DNA of 55,391 bases from an uncultured Prevotella sp. (GTDB lineage: Bacteria; Bacteroidota; Bacteroidia; Bacteroidales; Bacteroidaceae): NCBI GenBank assembly GCA_905198745.1, contig CAJKDU010000013.1:1-55391 (forward strand), given 5' to 3'. The translations under genes were made by a program, and so were the position numbers. The notes beneath the pieces are model-generated. The model was not told where the DNA came from and did not search any database. It worked only from the letters and a program-made list of their open reading frames with translations. Shown here one piece after another: positions 36,092 through 45,172 of this stretch. The first letter of the stretch is position 1, and every line of letters begins with the position of its first letter.

Positions 36092-38659
36092 TCAGTTCTT
36101 CATGGCCTTCCCGTCGGGTGTGATGGCTTCAGCCGAGATGATGAGCTGGCGGCATTGGGGGGTATTGAACAGTTTCACCTTGGCTTTTCCGCTGGCATCG
36201 GTTGTGATGTTCGGACTCCAAAAGAGTGTGCGTCTGTGGTCCTCGCCTGCCGGCAGGTCGCCACGTTGCACATTATAGAATTTCACGCCCGTGTCGTAGG
36301 CATGGAAGGTGGTGCGGCGCAGCCCCTTGGGGCATTTTGTAAACATCTTGTGCGTGTAGACAAACACGGTTGCCATGCTGCTCATGCCGAACGGATTGAC
36401 ATATCGCTTCCATGTCTCGTCGTTGTCGGTCACGTAGACACTGCGCGCTTCCTCGAGCATAACGGGCAGGTGCTCAATGGAGCGCGAGGTGAGCAGTTCG
36501 CCTGTATTCTGTTCTCTCATGCCGAGATTGGTCACGCAGAAGGGACGGTTGTTGACGATAAACAGTACGGGCTTGTTCTTATAGGAGAAATCACACACGC
36601 GGTCCATACTGCCTTGGTTGGCAGTTCTTCCGTCGGCAGAGCGGCCGAAGAACGTGACAGTGTCGTTGCCTTCGGAGAGTACGTCGTAGTAAGTGCCACC
36701 GAAGTCTTTGTTCTTTTTCATCAGCCAATCTATAAAAATAGGTGTAGTCTCGAACTCGTCTTCCATTTGGTCCACCTCCTTGTCCACGTTGTAGTGTATG
36801 AACGATCCTTTGCGCCCCTCGCGCTCATTGTCCCATGCAATACCTGTTTCCCAGAAATGCTTCTTTACGAGCACGTTCTTCAGCGTGTGAGTACGTTCGG
36901 TCATGCTCTTCTTGGAATCATAGGTCGGCGTGGCGAGCGAGTCGGCATACTGGAAATTAGTGGTGGCAGGCGTGAAGTCGAATGGCTTCAGTGTCTCCAT
37001 GGGCGACAACAGGCGCGGTGCAGGCGAGAAATTGCGGTCTATGCCCACACGGTAGTGCTTGTCGGTGTTGACAAACATGGTCCATTCTCCGGCACAGGCA
37101 GGTGCAAGCATGGTGTAGTAGCCATTGGCATCGCTGGTGGTAGTGCCACTCAGCGTTTGTCCCTGCTGGTTGTAGAGACGAAAGCGTAGCGGCATGTTTG
37201 CCACGGAGAACTTTTTGCGGGTGGGTTTCAGCTTGCCGATAATGTTAAGGCACTTCTCTATCTGGTAATTGATGGTGAAACGCTTGCGGCCCATCATCTG
37301 TGCCAGGTCATATCGTCGCCAACCTTGTACCATCATCAGCAGGTCGGCCGCCTTGCGGTGCCTGCTATCGTCGGCCTCAAGATAGTAGCTGGGGTTGAAC
37401 ACGTAGCCGTGCAGTTCGCCGGTGAGCAGAAGCCAAGTCTCGCAGTTGTCGGCCGCTTGTCCTTTCTCTGTGGCGGCATCGCGCACGGACAGGGAGAAGG
37501 TGGAAGAAGGTTGGGCACGGAACGCCAGGTCTATGTATTCCGATGGTGTGGGGGTGCCGCTTATCACTTTCATGCGGATGCGCTCGGCACGCTGTTTGGG
37601 ATAACTGAAGAAGAGTCTGTCTGCCACCACGTCGCCCTTGGCCGACACGATGCTCAGACGGTTCACTCCGTCGGCAATGGCCGTGTCGGGTAGATTGATG
37701 GTAAGTGTTTTCCCAGCCATGGCTTTCACCACGTCAAGATGGCGCAGTGTGCCGTGGGAGGTGAGAAGAACGCCCAGTGAGTCGGCGGCTACAGAGTTGG
37801 TGGGGGTGAGTAACAGCTTCCAACTGGCACCGTTCTGTTTCACTTGTAGGGCGCAGCCCTCTGTGTCCGGTTCTGGTAGTGTTGCGGAAAGCGTCTTTCC
37901 GTCTTCGTCTGTGAGTTGCAATGTGTAGCTTTTCCCTGTTTGGGGCGTGAAGTAAAAGGCCCCTCGTCCTTCGTGAATGGTTTCCACTGTTGCCACGGAC
38001 TTTCTGTCGGCAAGAAGTGAGCCGTGGGCTTCAGTGGGCTGTCCTTTCTCGTTTCTTGCCTCGAACGCCACATGGCAGGGCAGTCCAGCCACGAGATGTC
38101 CGCCCTCAGGAAAGAAGTGGATGTTCTCTTTCACGCTGTTTTCCGCTCCAGGGCGTTTTTGCCATACCACATTGTCGAACTCTGCTTTAGAGTAGTCGCC
38201 CTCGTGCTCGGGTGCGTTGTAGATGGGGAAGATACGCGAAAACATCCAACTGCTGTCCCAATTGAGCATGTAGCGTGTGTAGGCCCTCACCTCGTAGTAG
38301 CCGCCGGCCAGTACGTTGCGCAGGTCGAATACGCCTGATGCCTGTCCTTTGTCAACCTGTAGTTTCTGCGTGTCGAGCACGTTGCCGCTGGCGTCGAGCA
38401 GTTCCACATAGAGCACCCTGCTCACATCCGTGGGCTTACCCGTGTCGCTGCGTGTGATGTAGCACTTGAACCACATCTTTTCTCCCTGGAAATAAGATGT
38501 ATTGTCGAAATGAATGTAGACTTTCTCTTGGGGGAGAAAGGCATTGAATTTGGCTATGTTGCTTGCCCAGGTCCGTATGTCTCCGTTAGCAGCCAGACTG
38601 CTGGCTCCGGGAAACAAGGCAAGTGTGAGGAGACAAACTGCCCACTTGAATGTTTTCAT
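36092..38659 (-). CDS. Large exported protein with MG2-like (macroglobulin) domain and plug-like segment
   Basis: An 855-residue exported protein of a family common in Bacteroidetes. Signal peptide about residues 1-22. The N-terminal domain (about 30-150, PQEKVYIHFDNTSYFQGEKMWFKCYI) is the MG2-like fold of alpha-2-macroglobulin-type proteins. A middle region holds an Ig/carboxypeptidase-regulatory-like repeat. About 600-760 resembles a TonB receptor plug without a barrel. The C-terminus (FWSPNITTDASGKAKV) matches another macroglobulin domain. No thioester motif is seen. Start at 38659 because the -7 element lies at 38689-38696; a frame open to 38761 is excluded. Its function is unknown. Confidence 0.75.
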   Translation of the reverse strand: MKTFKWAVCLLTLALFPGASSLAANGDIRTWASNIAKFNAFLPQEKVYIHFDNTSYFQGEKMWFKCYITRSDTGKPTDVSRVLYVELLDASGNVLDTQKLQVDKGQASGVFDLRNVLAGGYYEVRAYTRYMLNWDSSWMFSRIFPIYNAPEHEGDYSKAEFDNVVWQKRPGAENSVKENIHFFPEGGHLVAGLPCHVAFEARNEKGQPTEAHGSLLADRKSVATVETIHEGRGAFYFTPQTGKSYTLQLTDEDGKTLSATLPEPDTEGCALQVKQNGASWKLLLTPTNSVAADSLGVLLTSHGTLRHLDVVKAMAGKTLTINLPDTAIADGVNRLSIVSAKGDVVADRLFFSYPKQRAERIRMKVISGTPTPSEYIDLAFRAQPSSTFSLSVRDAATEKGQAADNCETWLLLTGELHGYVFNPSYYLEADDSRHRKAADLLMMVQGWRRYDLAQMMGRKRFTINYQIEKCLNIIGKLKPTRKKFSVANMPLRFRLYNQQGQTLSGTTTSDANGYYTMLAPACAGEWTMFVNTDKHYRVGIDRNFSPAPRLLSPMETLKPFDFTPATTNFQYADSLATPTYDSKKSMTERTHTLKNVLVKKHFWETGIAWDNEREGRKGSFIHYNVDKEVDQMEDEFETTPIFIDWLMKKNKDFGGTYYDVLSEGNDTVTFFGRSADGRTANQGSMDRVCDFSYKNKPVLFIVNNRPFCVTNLGMREQNTGELLTSRSIEHLPVMLEEARSVYVTDNDETWKRYVNPFGMSSMATVFVYTHKMFTKCPKGLRRTTFHAYDTGVKFYNVQRGDLPAGEDHRRTLFWSPNITTDASGKAKVKLFNTPQCRQLIISAEAITPDGKAMKN

Positions 38660-38688
38660 GATTTGGGTAAAGTTTGTTGATTGTCTTG

Positions 38689-38717
38689 CAAAGATAGGGA
38701 TAATATTTAATAAACAA
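38689..38717 (-). promoter_or_regulatory. Promoter for the MG2-like gene
   Basis: TATCTTTG at 38696-38689 on the minus strand with TTG at 38717-38715 and an 18-nt spacer; 29 bp before the chosen ATG. Confidence 0.65.
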
Positions 38718-38780
38718 TAAGAAAATGTTTCTTTTTTCTTCCATCTCTTCCTTTGCAACATGGTTGCACATGTGAAGAAG

Positions 38781-38788
38781 TAACTTTG
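38781..38788 (+). promoter_or_regulatory. -7 element of the metal efflux operon
   Basis: TAACTTTG 35 bp before the adaptor ATG. The nearest TTTG (38752-38755) gives a 25-nt spacer. The divergent MG2-like gene starts 165 bp away. Confidence 0.55.
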
Positions 38789-38823
38789 CAGGCGGAAACT
38801 AAAATTCGCAATAATTAGAAGAT

Positions 38824-40008
38824 ATGATAAAAAGACTATTGTTTATAGGGGCAGTAACAGCCGCAGCTCTCGGCGGATTCGCCCTTTGGCAGAAGAACGC
38901 CGACACGGCCGACGCTGGCGAGGAACATGAGGAAGAAGTGGATTTTGAGAATATACCTCTCACCGAAAAGCAGGTGAAGACGGTCGACCTGCGCATGGGC
39001 GAGGTGACTGGCCGCCAACTTGATGCCACCATCCAAGCCAATGGCGCCTTGGTAGTGCGGTCGCAAAATGTGGGGCAGGTGTCTGCCTTGATGGGCGGCA
39101 TTGTGAAATCCATACTTGTCAAGGAAGGACAGCAGGTAAGCCGTGGACAGTTGGTGGCCACGGTGGAGAACACTGACATACTTGCTCTGCAGCGCGAATA
39201 CTATTCGGCCGTGAAAGATGCCGAATTGGCACGTGTGGAGATGAACCGCCAGCAGGCGCTTGCCGCCAGTGGCGCCGGCGTGAAGAAAAACCTGCAACAG
39301 GCTCAGAAGCAATATCAGGTGGCAGAGGCCAATCTCACCGGCATAGGACGTCAGTTGCAGCAACTGGGCATCAGCTTGAAAGCCGTGGCGCAGGGAAAGT
39401 TCACTACCGTGTTCCCGCTGCGTGCTCCTGTGGGTGGTACCGTGACACGCCTTGTCGCTACGCTCGGCAGTTATGCCGACATGCAGACCCCACTGATGAC
39501 CATTCGCGACAACAGTGCCGTGGAGTGCGACCTCAATGTGTTCGAGAAAGACCTCGGCAAGGTGAAGGTGGGCAACCCTGTGGTGCTTGCCCTGACCAAC
39601 CAGCCGGGGGTGGAGGTGAGTGGCCGCGTGTATGGCATGAACGAATACTTCAACGATGGCACCAAGTCGGTGGCGGTCCACGTGCGCCTCGACAAGGCCC
39701 CTGGGCGTGTTCATCTCTTCGATGGCATGTATGTGAGTGGCACCATAGCCACTGGCAGAACCCTTTGCCAGACCTTGCCGTCGAAGGCCATAGTCAATGC
39801 TGACGGCAAGAACTATATCTTCGCCCTTAACCAGGCTTCCAAGAAGGGCGAGTATGTGTTCTCACGCCACGAGGTGACCACGGGAGTAAGCGAGGATGGC
39901 TACACCCAGGTGGCGCTCTGCAAGCACATACGTCCCGGACAGAAAATCGTGACCGCCAATGCCTATTACTTAGCTTCGCTCACAGGCGATCACGGAGAGG
40001 AGGACTAA
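38824..40008 (+). CDS. HME-RND efflux periplasmic adaptor (CzcB/CusB type)
   Basis: Membrane fusion protein that links the inner-membrane RND pump to the TolC channel. 394 aa with an N-terminal membrane anchor or uncleaved signal (about 4-22), an acidic linker (EEHEEEVDFEN), lipoyl halves around VKSILVKEGQQVSRGQLVATV and FPLRAPVGGTVTRLV flanking a helical hairpin (about 120-185), and beta-barrel plus MP domain C-terminally. No CusF-like metal-binding extension. The gene is the first of three, 3 bp ahead of the pump. Confidence 0.92.
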   Translation: MIKRLLFIGAVTAAALGGFALWQKNADTADAGEEHEEEVDFENIPLTEKQVKTVDLRMGEVTGRQLDATIQANGALVVRSQNVGQVSALMGGIVKSILVKEGQQVSRGQLVATVENTDILALQREYYSAVKDAELARVEMNRQQALAASGAGVKKNLQQAQKQYQVAEANLTGIGRQLQQLGISLKAVAQGKFTTVFPLRAPVGGTVTRLVATLGSYADMQTPLMTIRDNSAVECDLNVFEKDLGKVKVGNPVVLALTNQPGVEVSGRVYGMNEYFNDGTKSVAVHVRLDKAPGRVHLFDGMYVSGTIATGRTLCQTLPSKAIVNADGKNYIFALNQASKKGEYVFSRHEVTTGVSEDGYTQVALCKHIRPGQKIVTANAYYLASLTGDHGEED

Positions 40009-40011
40009 GCC

Positions 40012-43000
40012 ATGTTCCAACGACTCATCACTTATTCCATCCACCACAAACTCGTGGTGGGTATTTTCACCCTGGCTCTTGTGGCGTGGGGCGTATGGTC
40101 GCTCGTGAATCTGCCTTTCGACTCTACGCCCGATATCACGGACAATCAGGTTCAGGTTATCACCCAGGCTCCGTCACTCGGCGCGCAAGAAGTGGAGCAA
40201 TACATCACCACGCCCATCGAAATGGCGCTTGCCAACATTCCGCGACTACAGGAACGACGCAGCATATCGCGCAGCGGACTGTCTGTCATTACGCTCGTGT
40301 TCGACGATGATGCCGACATCTATTGGGCGAGGTCGCAGGTCAACCAGATGCTGGAGACCGCTACCAAGGACTTGCCCAAGAACACGGACACCGAGATGGG
40401 GCCTGTGGCAACGGCTTTGGGCGAAATCTATCACTACACGGTGCGTGCCAAGAAGGGCTACGAACACAAGTACTCGCTCACCCAACTCCGCACTATTCAG
40501 GACTGGATCGTGCGCAAGCAACTCTCCGGAACGCCCGGTGTGGCAGAGGTGTCGGGGTGGGGCGGATACGTGAAGCAGTATGAGGTGGCGATAGACAACG
40601 ACCGCCTCAACGCCAACGGCATCACCGTGGGCGACGTGTTCACGGCTCTCGAGAAGAACAATGCCAACACGGGAGGTTCCTATATAGAGGAACATTCCGC
40701 ACAATATTATATTCGAGGACTCGGCACGGTGAAGACGCTTGCCGACATAGCCGCCATACCCGTGAAAACAGTCGGCTCTACGCCCGTCAGGGTGGGCGAC
40801 GTGGCCACGGTTGACTATGGCCATGCCACACGCTTCGGTGCCGTTACGCGCAATGGCGAGGGCGAGGTGGTGGCAGGCATAGCCATCATGCTCAAGGGCG
40901 AAAACTTCCAGCAGGTGAGCCGAAACGTCAAGGAACGTATAGCCCAGATACAGAAGTCGTTGCCCGAGGGAGTGGTCATCGAACCCTTCATCGACCGCAC
41001 CGACCTTGTCAACCGGGTGGAGGGCACCATCGCCCATAACCTTATCGAGGGCGGACTCATCGTGGTCTTTGTGCTCATCCTCTTTCTGGGCAATTGGCGT
41101 GCGGGACTTGTCGTGGCCAGTGTCATCCCCTTGAGCATGCTTTTTGCCTTCGGCATGATGCAGACCTTCGGCATTGCCGGCAACCTGATGAGTCTTGGCG
41201 CCATCGACTTTGGCATGATAGTGGATTCGGCGGTTATCATTGTTGAGGCAGTGGTGACCCATATCAACGGCAGCGCCGGCCGGTATCCTTCGCTGAGGCT
41301 CACTCGCCAAGAGATGGACGAGGAGGTGCATTTCTCTGCTTCCCGCATCCGCCAAAGTGCTGCCTTTGGCGAAATCATGATCATGATCGTCTATATTCCA
41401 CTCATGACTCTCGTAGGCATTGAGGGCAAGATGTTCCGTCCCATGGCGCTTACCGTATTTTTTGCCATTCTCGGCGCCTTCATTCTTTCGCTGACCTATG
41501 TGCCTATGGCGAGTGCACTGATGCTGAGCCGCAAGGTGCACACGCGGGCCACTCTTTCCGACCGCATGATTGCCAAGTTGCAGTCGTGCTACCGGCCTGT
41601 GCTCGATTGGGTGCTGGTGCAGCGCCGCAATGTCATTACCGGAGCCGTAGCCCTGTTCTGCGTCAGTCTGGTGGGCTTCAAGTATCTTGGCGGCGAGTTC
41701 ATCCCCAGTTTGGAGGAAGGCGACTTCGCCGTGGAAATGAGCATGGCGCAGGGCACTTCGCTGTCGCAGATGGTGGAGAGCTGCACCAAGGCGGAGCAGT
41801 TACTCAAGGCGGAATATCCCGAGGTGAAGCAGGTGGTGAGCCGCATAGGTAGTGCCGAGATTCCCACAGACCCTATGCCGGTGGAGCGTGCCGACATCAT
41901 GATTGCCCTCAAACCCAAAGCCGAATGGACGTCGGCAACCACTACGCCGGAGTTGATGGAGAAGATGGAAGAGACGCTCAAGACCATTCCCGGACTGGAG
42001 GCGGAGATTTCACAACCCATCCAGATGCGCAATAACGAACTTCTGACGGGCATTAAGCAGGACGTAGCCATCAAGATATTCGGTGACGACCTGCCTACAC
42101 TCAGCCGTCAGGCCGACAAGGTGAAACGGCTAATCGAGGGAGTGAAGGGCGTGAGTGGCATCTTCGTTGAGGAGGTGTCGGGACTTCCGCAGATTCAAGT
42201 GCGCTACAACCATGAACGTATGGCGGAATATGGACTCAGCGTTGACGAGGTAAACCAGTTGCTTGAAACCACCTTCGCGGGTGGTGTGGCAGGTGCTGTC
42301 TATGAAGGTGAGAAGAAGTTCGACCTCGTAGTGCGCATGGCTGACACCCGTCGCACCGCTGAACAGTTGGGCTCTCTCTATGTGCCCCTGTCTGGAGGCG
42401 GCAGTGTGCCCATCGGACAGATAGCCGACGTGGTGTATGAGTCGGCGCCCGCACAGGTCTCGCATGAGAATGGAGCCCGCCGTATCTACGTGGGATTCAA
42501 CGTGAAGGGACGTGACGTGCAGAGCACAGTGGCCGACATACAGAATATTCTCGACCGCAAACTGAAGATGCCCGAGGGCTACTATTATACCTATGGCGGC
42601 GAGTTCCAGAACCTCCAGAGTGCCACTCACCGTTTGGCTGTGGTGGTACCGGTGGCGCTCATCGTCATCCTCCTGTTGCTCTATGCCACGGTGAAGAATG
42701 TGCGCGAGTCGCTCTTTGTCTTTTCAGCCATTCCCCTTGCTGCCATTGGTGGCGTGTGGGCATTGTGGTTGCGCGGCATGCCGTTCAGCATATCGGCAGG
42801 TGTCGGGTTCATAGCCCTGTTTGGCGTGGCTGTGCTCAACGGCATTGTGCTCATCGGACAGATGAACCAGATGGAGCGAGAGGGCGTAGGCGACATACAT
42901 CGCCGCATCATTGACAGTTGCATGATTCGTCTTCGCCCCGTGCTCATGACCGCTCTTGTGGCTTCCATGGGATTCCTGCCCATGGCTCTCTCGCATGGTG

Positions 43001-43161
43001 ATGGTGCCGAAGTGCAGCGGCCGCTCGCTACAGTGGTGATAGGCGGACTTGTCACTTCAACCCTTCTCACCCTTCTGGTGCTGCCAGCCATCTACAAGAC
43101 GTTCTCGGTAGAGAAGAAGCCAGAGGCTGAAGGCTCTGTGACGGAGGAAAAACAGAAGTAA
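40012..43161 (+). CDS. CzcA-type heavy-metal efflux RND pump
   Basis: Inner-membrane proton/metal antiporter of the HME-RND family, 1049 aa, 12 helices with two periplasmic loops. Helix 4 carries D399-F-G, D405 and E412, matching the proton relay (D402, D408, E415) of CzcA. The motif PIQMRNNELLTGIKQDV is like CzcA/CnrA. The three-methionine relay known for E. coli CusA does not seem conserved in the corresponding segments (RADIMIALKP, RNNELLTGIK). Substrates Zn, Co, Cd or Ni are therefore more likely than Cu/Ag, but this is from recalled alignments. Second of the three-gene operon. Confidence 0.93.
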   Translation: MFQRLITYSIHHKLVVGIFTLALVAWGVWSLVNLPFDSTPDITDNQVQVITQAPSLGAQEVEQYITTPIEMALANIPRLQERRSISRSGLSVITLVFDDDADIYWARSQVNQMLETATKDLPKNTDTEMGPVATALGEIYHYTVRAKKGYEHKYSLTQLRTIQDWIVRKQLSGTPGVAEVSGWGGYVKQYEVAIDNDRLNANGITVGDVFTALEKNNANTGGSYIEEHSAQYYIRGLGTVKTLADIAAIPVKTVGSTPVRVGDVATVDYGHATRFGAVTRNGEGEVVAGIAIMLKGENFQQVSRNVKERIAQIQKSLPEGVVIEPFIDRTDLVNRVEGTIAHNLIEGGLIVVFVLILFLGNWRAGLVVASVIPLSMLFAFGMMQTFGIAGNLMSLGAIDFGMIVDSAVIIVEAVVTHINGSAGRYPSLRLTRQEMDEEVHFSASRIRQSAAFGEIMIMIVYIPLMTLVGIEGKMFRPMALTVFFAILGAFILSLTYVPMASALMLSRKVHTRATLSDRMIAKLQSCYRPVLDWVLVQRRNVITGAVALFCVSLVGFKYLGGEFIPSLEEGDFAVEMSMAQGTSLSQMVESCTKAEQLLKAEYPEVKQVVSRIGSAEIPTDPMPVERADIMIALKPKAEWTSATTTPELMEKMEETLKTIPGLEAEISQPIQMRNNELLTGIKQDVAIKIFGDDLPTLSRQADKVKRLIEGVKGVSGIFVEEVSGLPQIQVRYNHERMAEYGLSVDEVNQLLETTFAGGVAGAVYEGEKKFDLVVRMADTRRTAEQLGSLYVPLSGGGSVPIGQIADVVYESAPAQVSHENGARRIYVGFNVKGRDVQSTVADIQNILDRKLKMPEGYYYTYGGEFQNLQSATHRLAVVVPVALIVILLLLYATVKNVRESLFVFSAIPLAAIGGVWALWLRGMPFSISAGVGFIALFGVAVLNGIVLIGQMNQMEREGVGDIHRRIIDSCMIRLRPVLMTALVASMGFLPMALSHGDGAEVQRPLATVVIGGLVTSTLLTLLVLPAIYKTFSVEKKPEAEGSVTEEKQK

Positions 43162-43203
43162 GCACCCCATAGGAACAAAGACAAAAAGTTAAGGACAAAG
43201 ACA

Positions 43204-44433
43204 ATGAAAAGAATAACGACCGTGGTCCTTGCCGTACTCTCGTTGCAGACGGCTTGGGCTGATAACAAAACGCTAACGCTGCAGCAGTGTCTGGACATGG
43301 CGGTGGAAAACAGTCTTGAACTGCAAACTGCCGACAAACAGGCGGAGCGGACACGGATATTGCAAGGCACGGCATGGGATGTCGACAAGACCTCGCTTTC
43401 GCTCTCGCAAGACCCTACGTCGGGAGGCAGTCCTGACAATGCCCTGACCCTCTCGCAGACCATCGAGTTTCCAACGCTCTATGCAGCCCGTCGCAGCCGG
43501 CTCAAGGCTGAAACCCGGGCAGAGGAAAGTCGCAGGGAAGTGGTGGCAAACAGATTGAAAGGTGAGGTGGCGGCAGCCTATTGGCAGCTGGTTTATCTCA
43601 CCGAGCGGATGGCTATCCTGAACAGTCAGGACACCCTGCTTGCCCGTTACGTGACCATTGCTTCCAGGCGTTGTGCCGCAGGCGAGGCCCGTAGACTCGA
43701 ACTCTTGTCGGCCGAACGTATGCACCAGGACAATTTGCAGGAACTTGCCACCATAGGAAGTGAGCAAGCCATTGCCCGCCGCACGCTCATGACGTTGCTC
43801 TGCACGGACAACCAGATTGTTCCGGCCGACTCGCATTTGAAACCTGTCTCAGCCGGTAGCTTGGGCTACGATTACGGGCAGAGTGCCGAGGGAAAGTACG
43901 CTTCGCTCCGTCTCAAGGCGGCCGAGAAAGCGATAACCGAAGAGAAAAACGGTTTCGCCCCGTCGCTTTCCATAGGACTTCGCACGCAGATGGTCATCAG
44001 TGGCTGGGACCCTTATCATGAAAATCGTGCCCGTTATGCCGGCGGAAACTTTATGGGCTTTGAAGTGGGCGTGGGAATACCGCTCTTTTGGGGTGCCACC
44101 CGAGCCAAGGTAAAGGCTGCCAAGGCGGAACGCGACGTCCTGTTGCTGGAAAACCGCAGGCAGCAACAGTTGCGTTCGGCCGAGTATAAAGCCGCTACCG
44201 ACCGTTTCTCGGCAGCTCAGACCAAAATGGAGTATTACGAGAAAACGGGCGTCTCCAAGGCTGATGAACTGGCGAGGCTTGCCACCACGGAGTATGAGAA
44301 CGGGGAAATATCCTATGTGGAGTATGTCAATGCCCTGCAGGAGAGCATGGACCTCCGGCTTAAACGTGCTGCTGCCATCAATGACTTCAATCAAGCAGCC
44401 GTGACGTTGTGGCAGTTCGAGGGAAAACTTTGA
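43204..44433 (+). CDS. TolC-family outer-membrane efflux protein (CzcC/CusC type)
   Basis: Outer-membrane channel of the tripartite pump, 409 aa. Signal peptide about residues 1-19 (VLAVLSLQTAWA). The two helical repeats of the OEP fold are visible (LTLQQCLDMAVENSLELQTADKQ..., LKAAEKAITEEKNGFAPSLSIG...). No lipobox. It follows the pump by 42 bp and ends the operon. No metal sensor or two-component system flanks it; the Fur-family regulator 1.8 kb downstream is separated by the repeat element. Confidence 0.92.
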   Translation: MKRITTVVLAVLSLQTAWADNKTLTLQQCLDMAVENSLELQTADKQAERTRILQGTAWDVDKTSLSLSQDPTSGGSPDNALTLSQTIEFPTLYAARRSRLKAETRAEESRREVVANRLKGEVAAAYWQLVYLTERMAILNSQDTLLARYVTIASRRCAAGEARRLELLSAERMHQDNLQELATIGSEQAIARRTLMTLLCTDNQIVPADSHLKPVSAGSLGYDYGQSAEGKYASLRLKAAEKAITEEKNGFAPSLSIGLRTQMVISGWDPYHENRARYAGGNFMGFEVGVGIPLFWGATRAKVKAAKAERDVLLLENRRQQQLRSAEYKAATDRFSAAQTKMEYYEKTGVSKADELARLATTEYENGEISYVEYVNALQESMDLRLKRAAAINDFNQAAVTLWQFEGKL

Positions 44434-44570
44434 TATTTGCGATGCCCCGGAAGAGTGGGGTAAAAACGGTTCTTTCGGTATTTGAAGTGACACCTGACAT
44501 CACTTACTCTCTGAATGTTGCAAATCTCTTCCAAATCGGATACAGTCACAAAACTGCCCGGTTACAGATT

Positions 44571-44724
44571 GTTAGTGGCATAGTTGCGATGCGTAAATGT
44601 ACGACTTGTGTGTGCTAAGTATACGTCTTGCGTGTGCTAAGTATACGACTTACGTGTGCTAAGTGTGCGACTTACGAGGTGTTAGTGGCAGAGTAACGGT
44701 GTGTTAGTGGCAGACTTGGGCTTT
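44571..44724. repeat. 22-bp tandem array A3 (seven units)
   Basis: Seven units of exactly 22 bp start at 44571, 44593, 44615, 44637, 44659, 44681 and 44703. Outer units begin GTTAGTGGCA and match array A1 at about 17 of 22 bases in the same phase; inner units read CTAAGTATACGACTTACG. No spacers. Confidence 0.88.
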
Positions 44725-44990
44725 GTTTCGCAGCCAGGGCACGTATTGCCACGGCCGTGGGCAACGAGTGACCAAACTGCGGGGCAGATTCGGGGCATTC
44801 CACTTGAACTCAGCCATTGAGGAATTAGTGATAGATGTGATAGATGTTTAGCCATCTATCACGTATCTATCACTCCGTTTATATAACTGACAGTCAACCG
44901 AATAATGTAAGATATTGAGAAAAGTGATAGATGGTGGTGAAAAAACGAAAAACTTTTCCTGCGCGCGTGCGCGCGTAAGAGGCTGTCTTC
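44571..44990. repeat. Composite intergenic repeat, copy 2
   Basis: Colinear with 8042-8425: 22-bp array; stem-loop around 44730-44790 (CGCAG with CTGCG outside, TTGCC with GGCAA inside); GGGCATTCCACT; a GTGATAGAT hairpin (44828-44846 with 44853-44873, two-base bulge); then the block from GATAT to TTTCCTGCGCGCG. The difference in length is explained by the number of 22-bp units. It fills most of the 739 bp between the efflux operon and agmatine deiminase; a short GCCCC/GGGGC hairpin (45014-45031) and a promoter follow. Confidence 0.8.
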
Positions 44991-45113
44991 TAACAAGTTT
45001 GTAAGAGGACAATGCCCCGTAATTGTGGGGCTTTCAGTCCGCTGCATATCCATCCTGACTTTGCCGCCGCATGTATCACTCCAAATCCCGACGATTCCTA
45101 AAAAACAAGGTGA

Positions 45114-45148
45114 TTTGTTTCTTATTCCACTCTTTTATATTACTTTTG
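45114..45148 (+). promoter_or_regulatory. Promoter for the agmatine deiminase-fur-nuclease operon
   Basis: TACTTTTG at 45141-45148 with TTTG at 45114-45117 (23-nt spacer). It lies inside the longer open frame and puts the start codon at 45161 or, better, 45173. Confidence 0.6.
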
Positions 45149-45172
45149 CAGACAACAAGAATGAACAAATCA

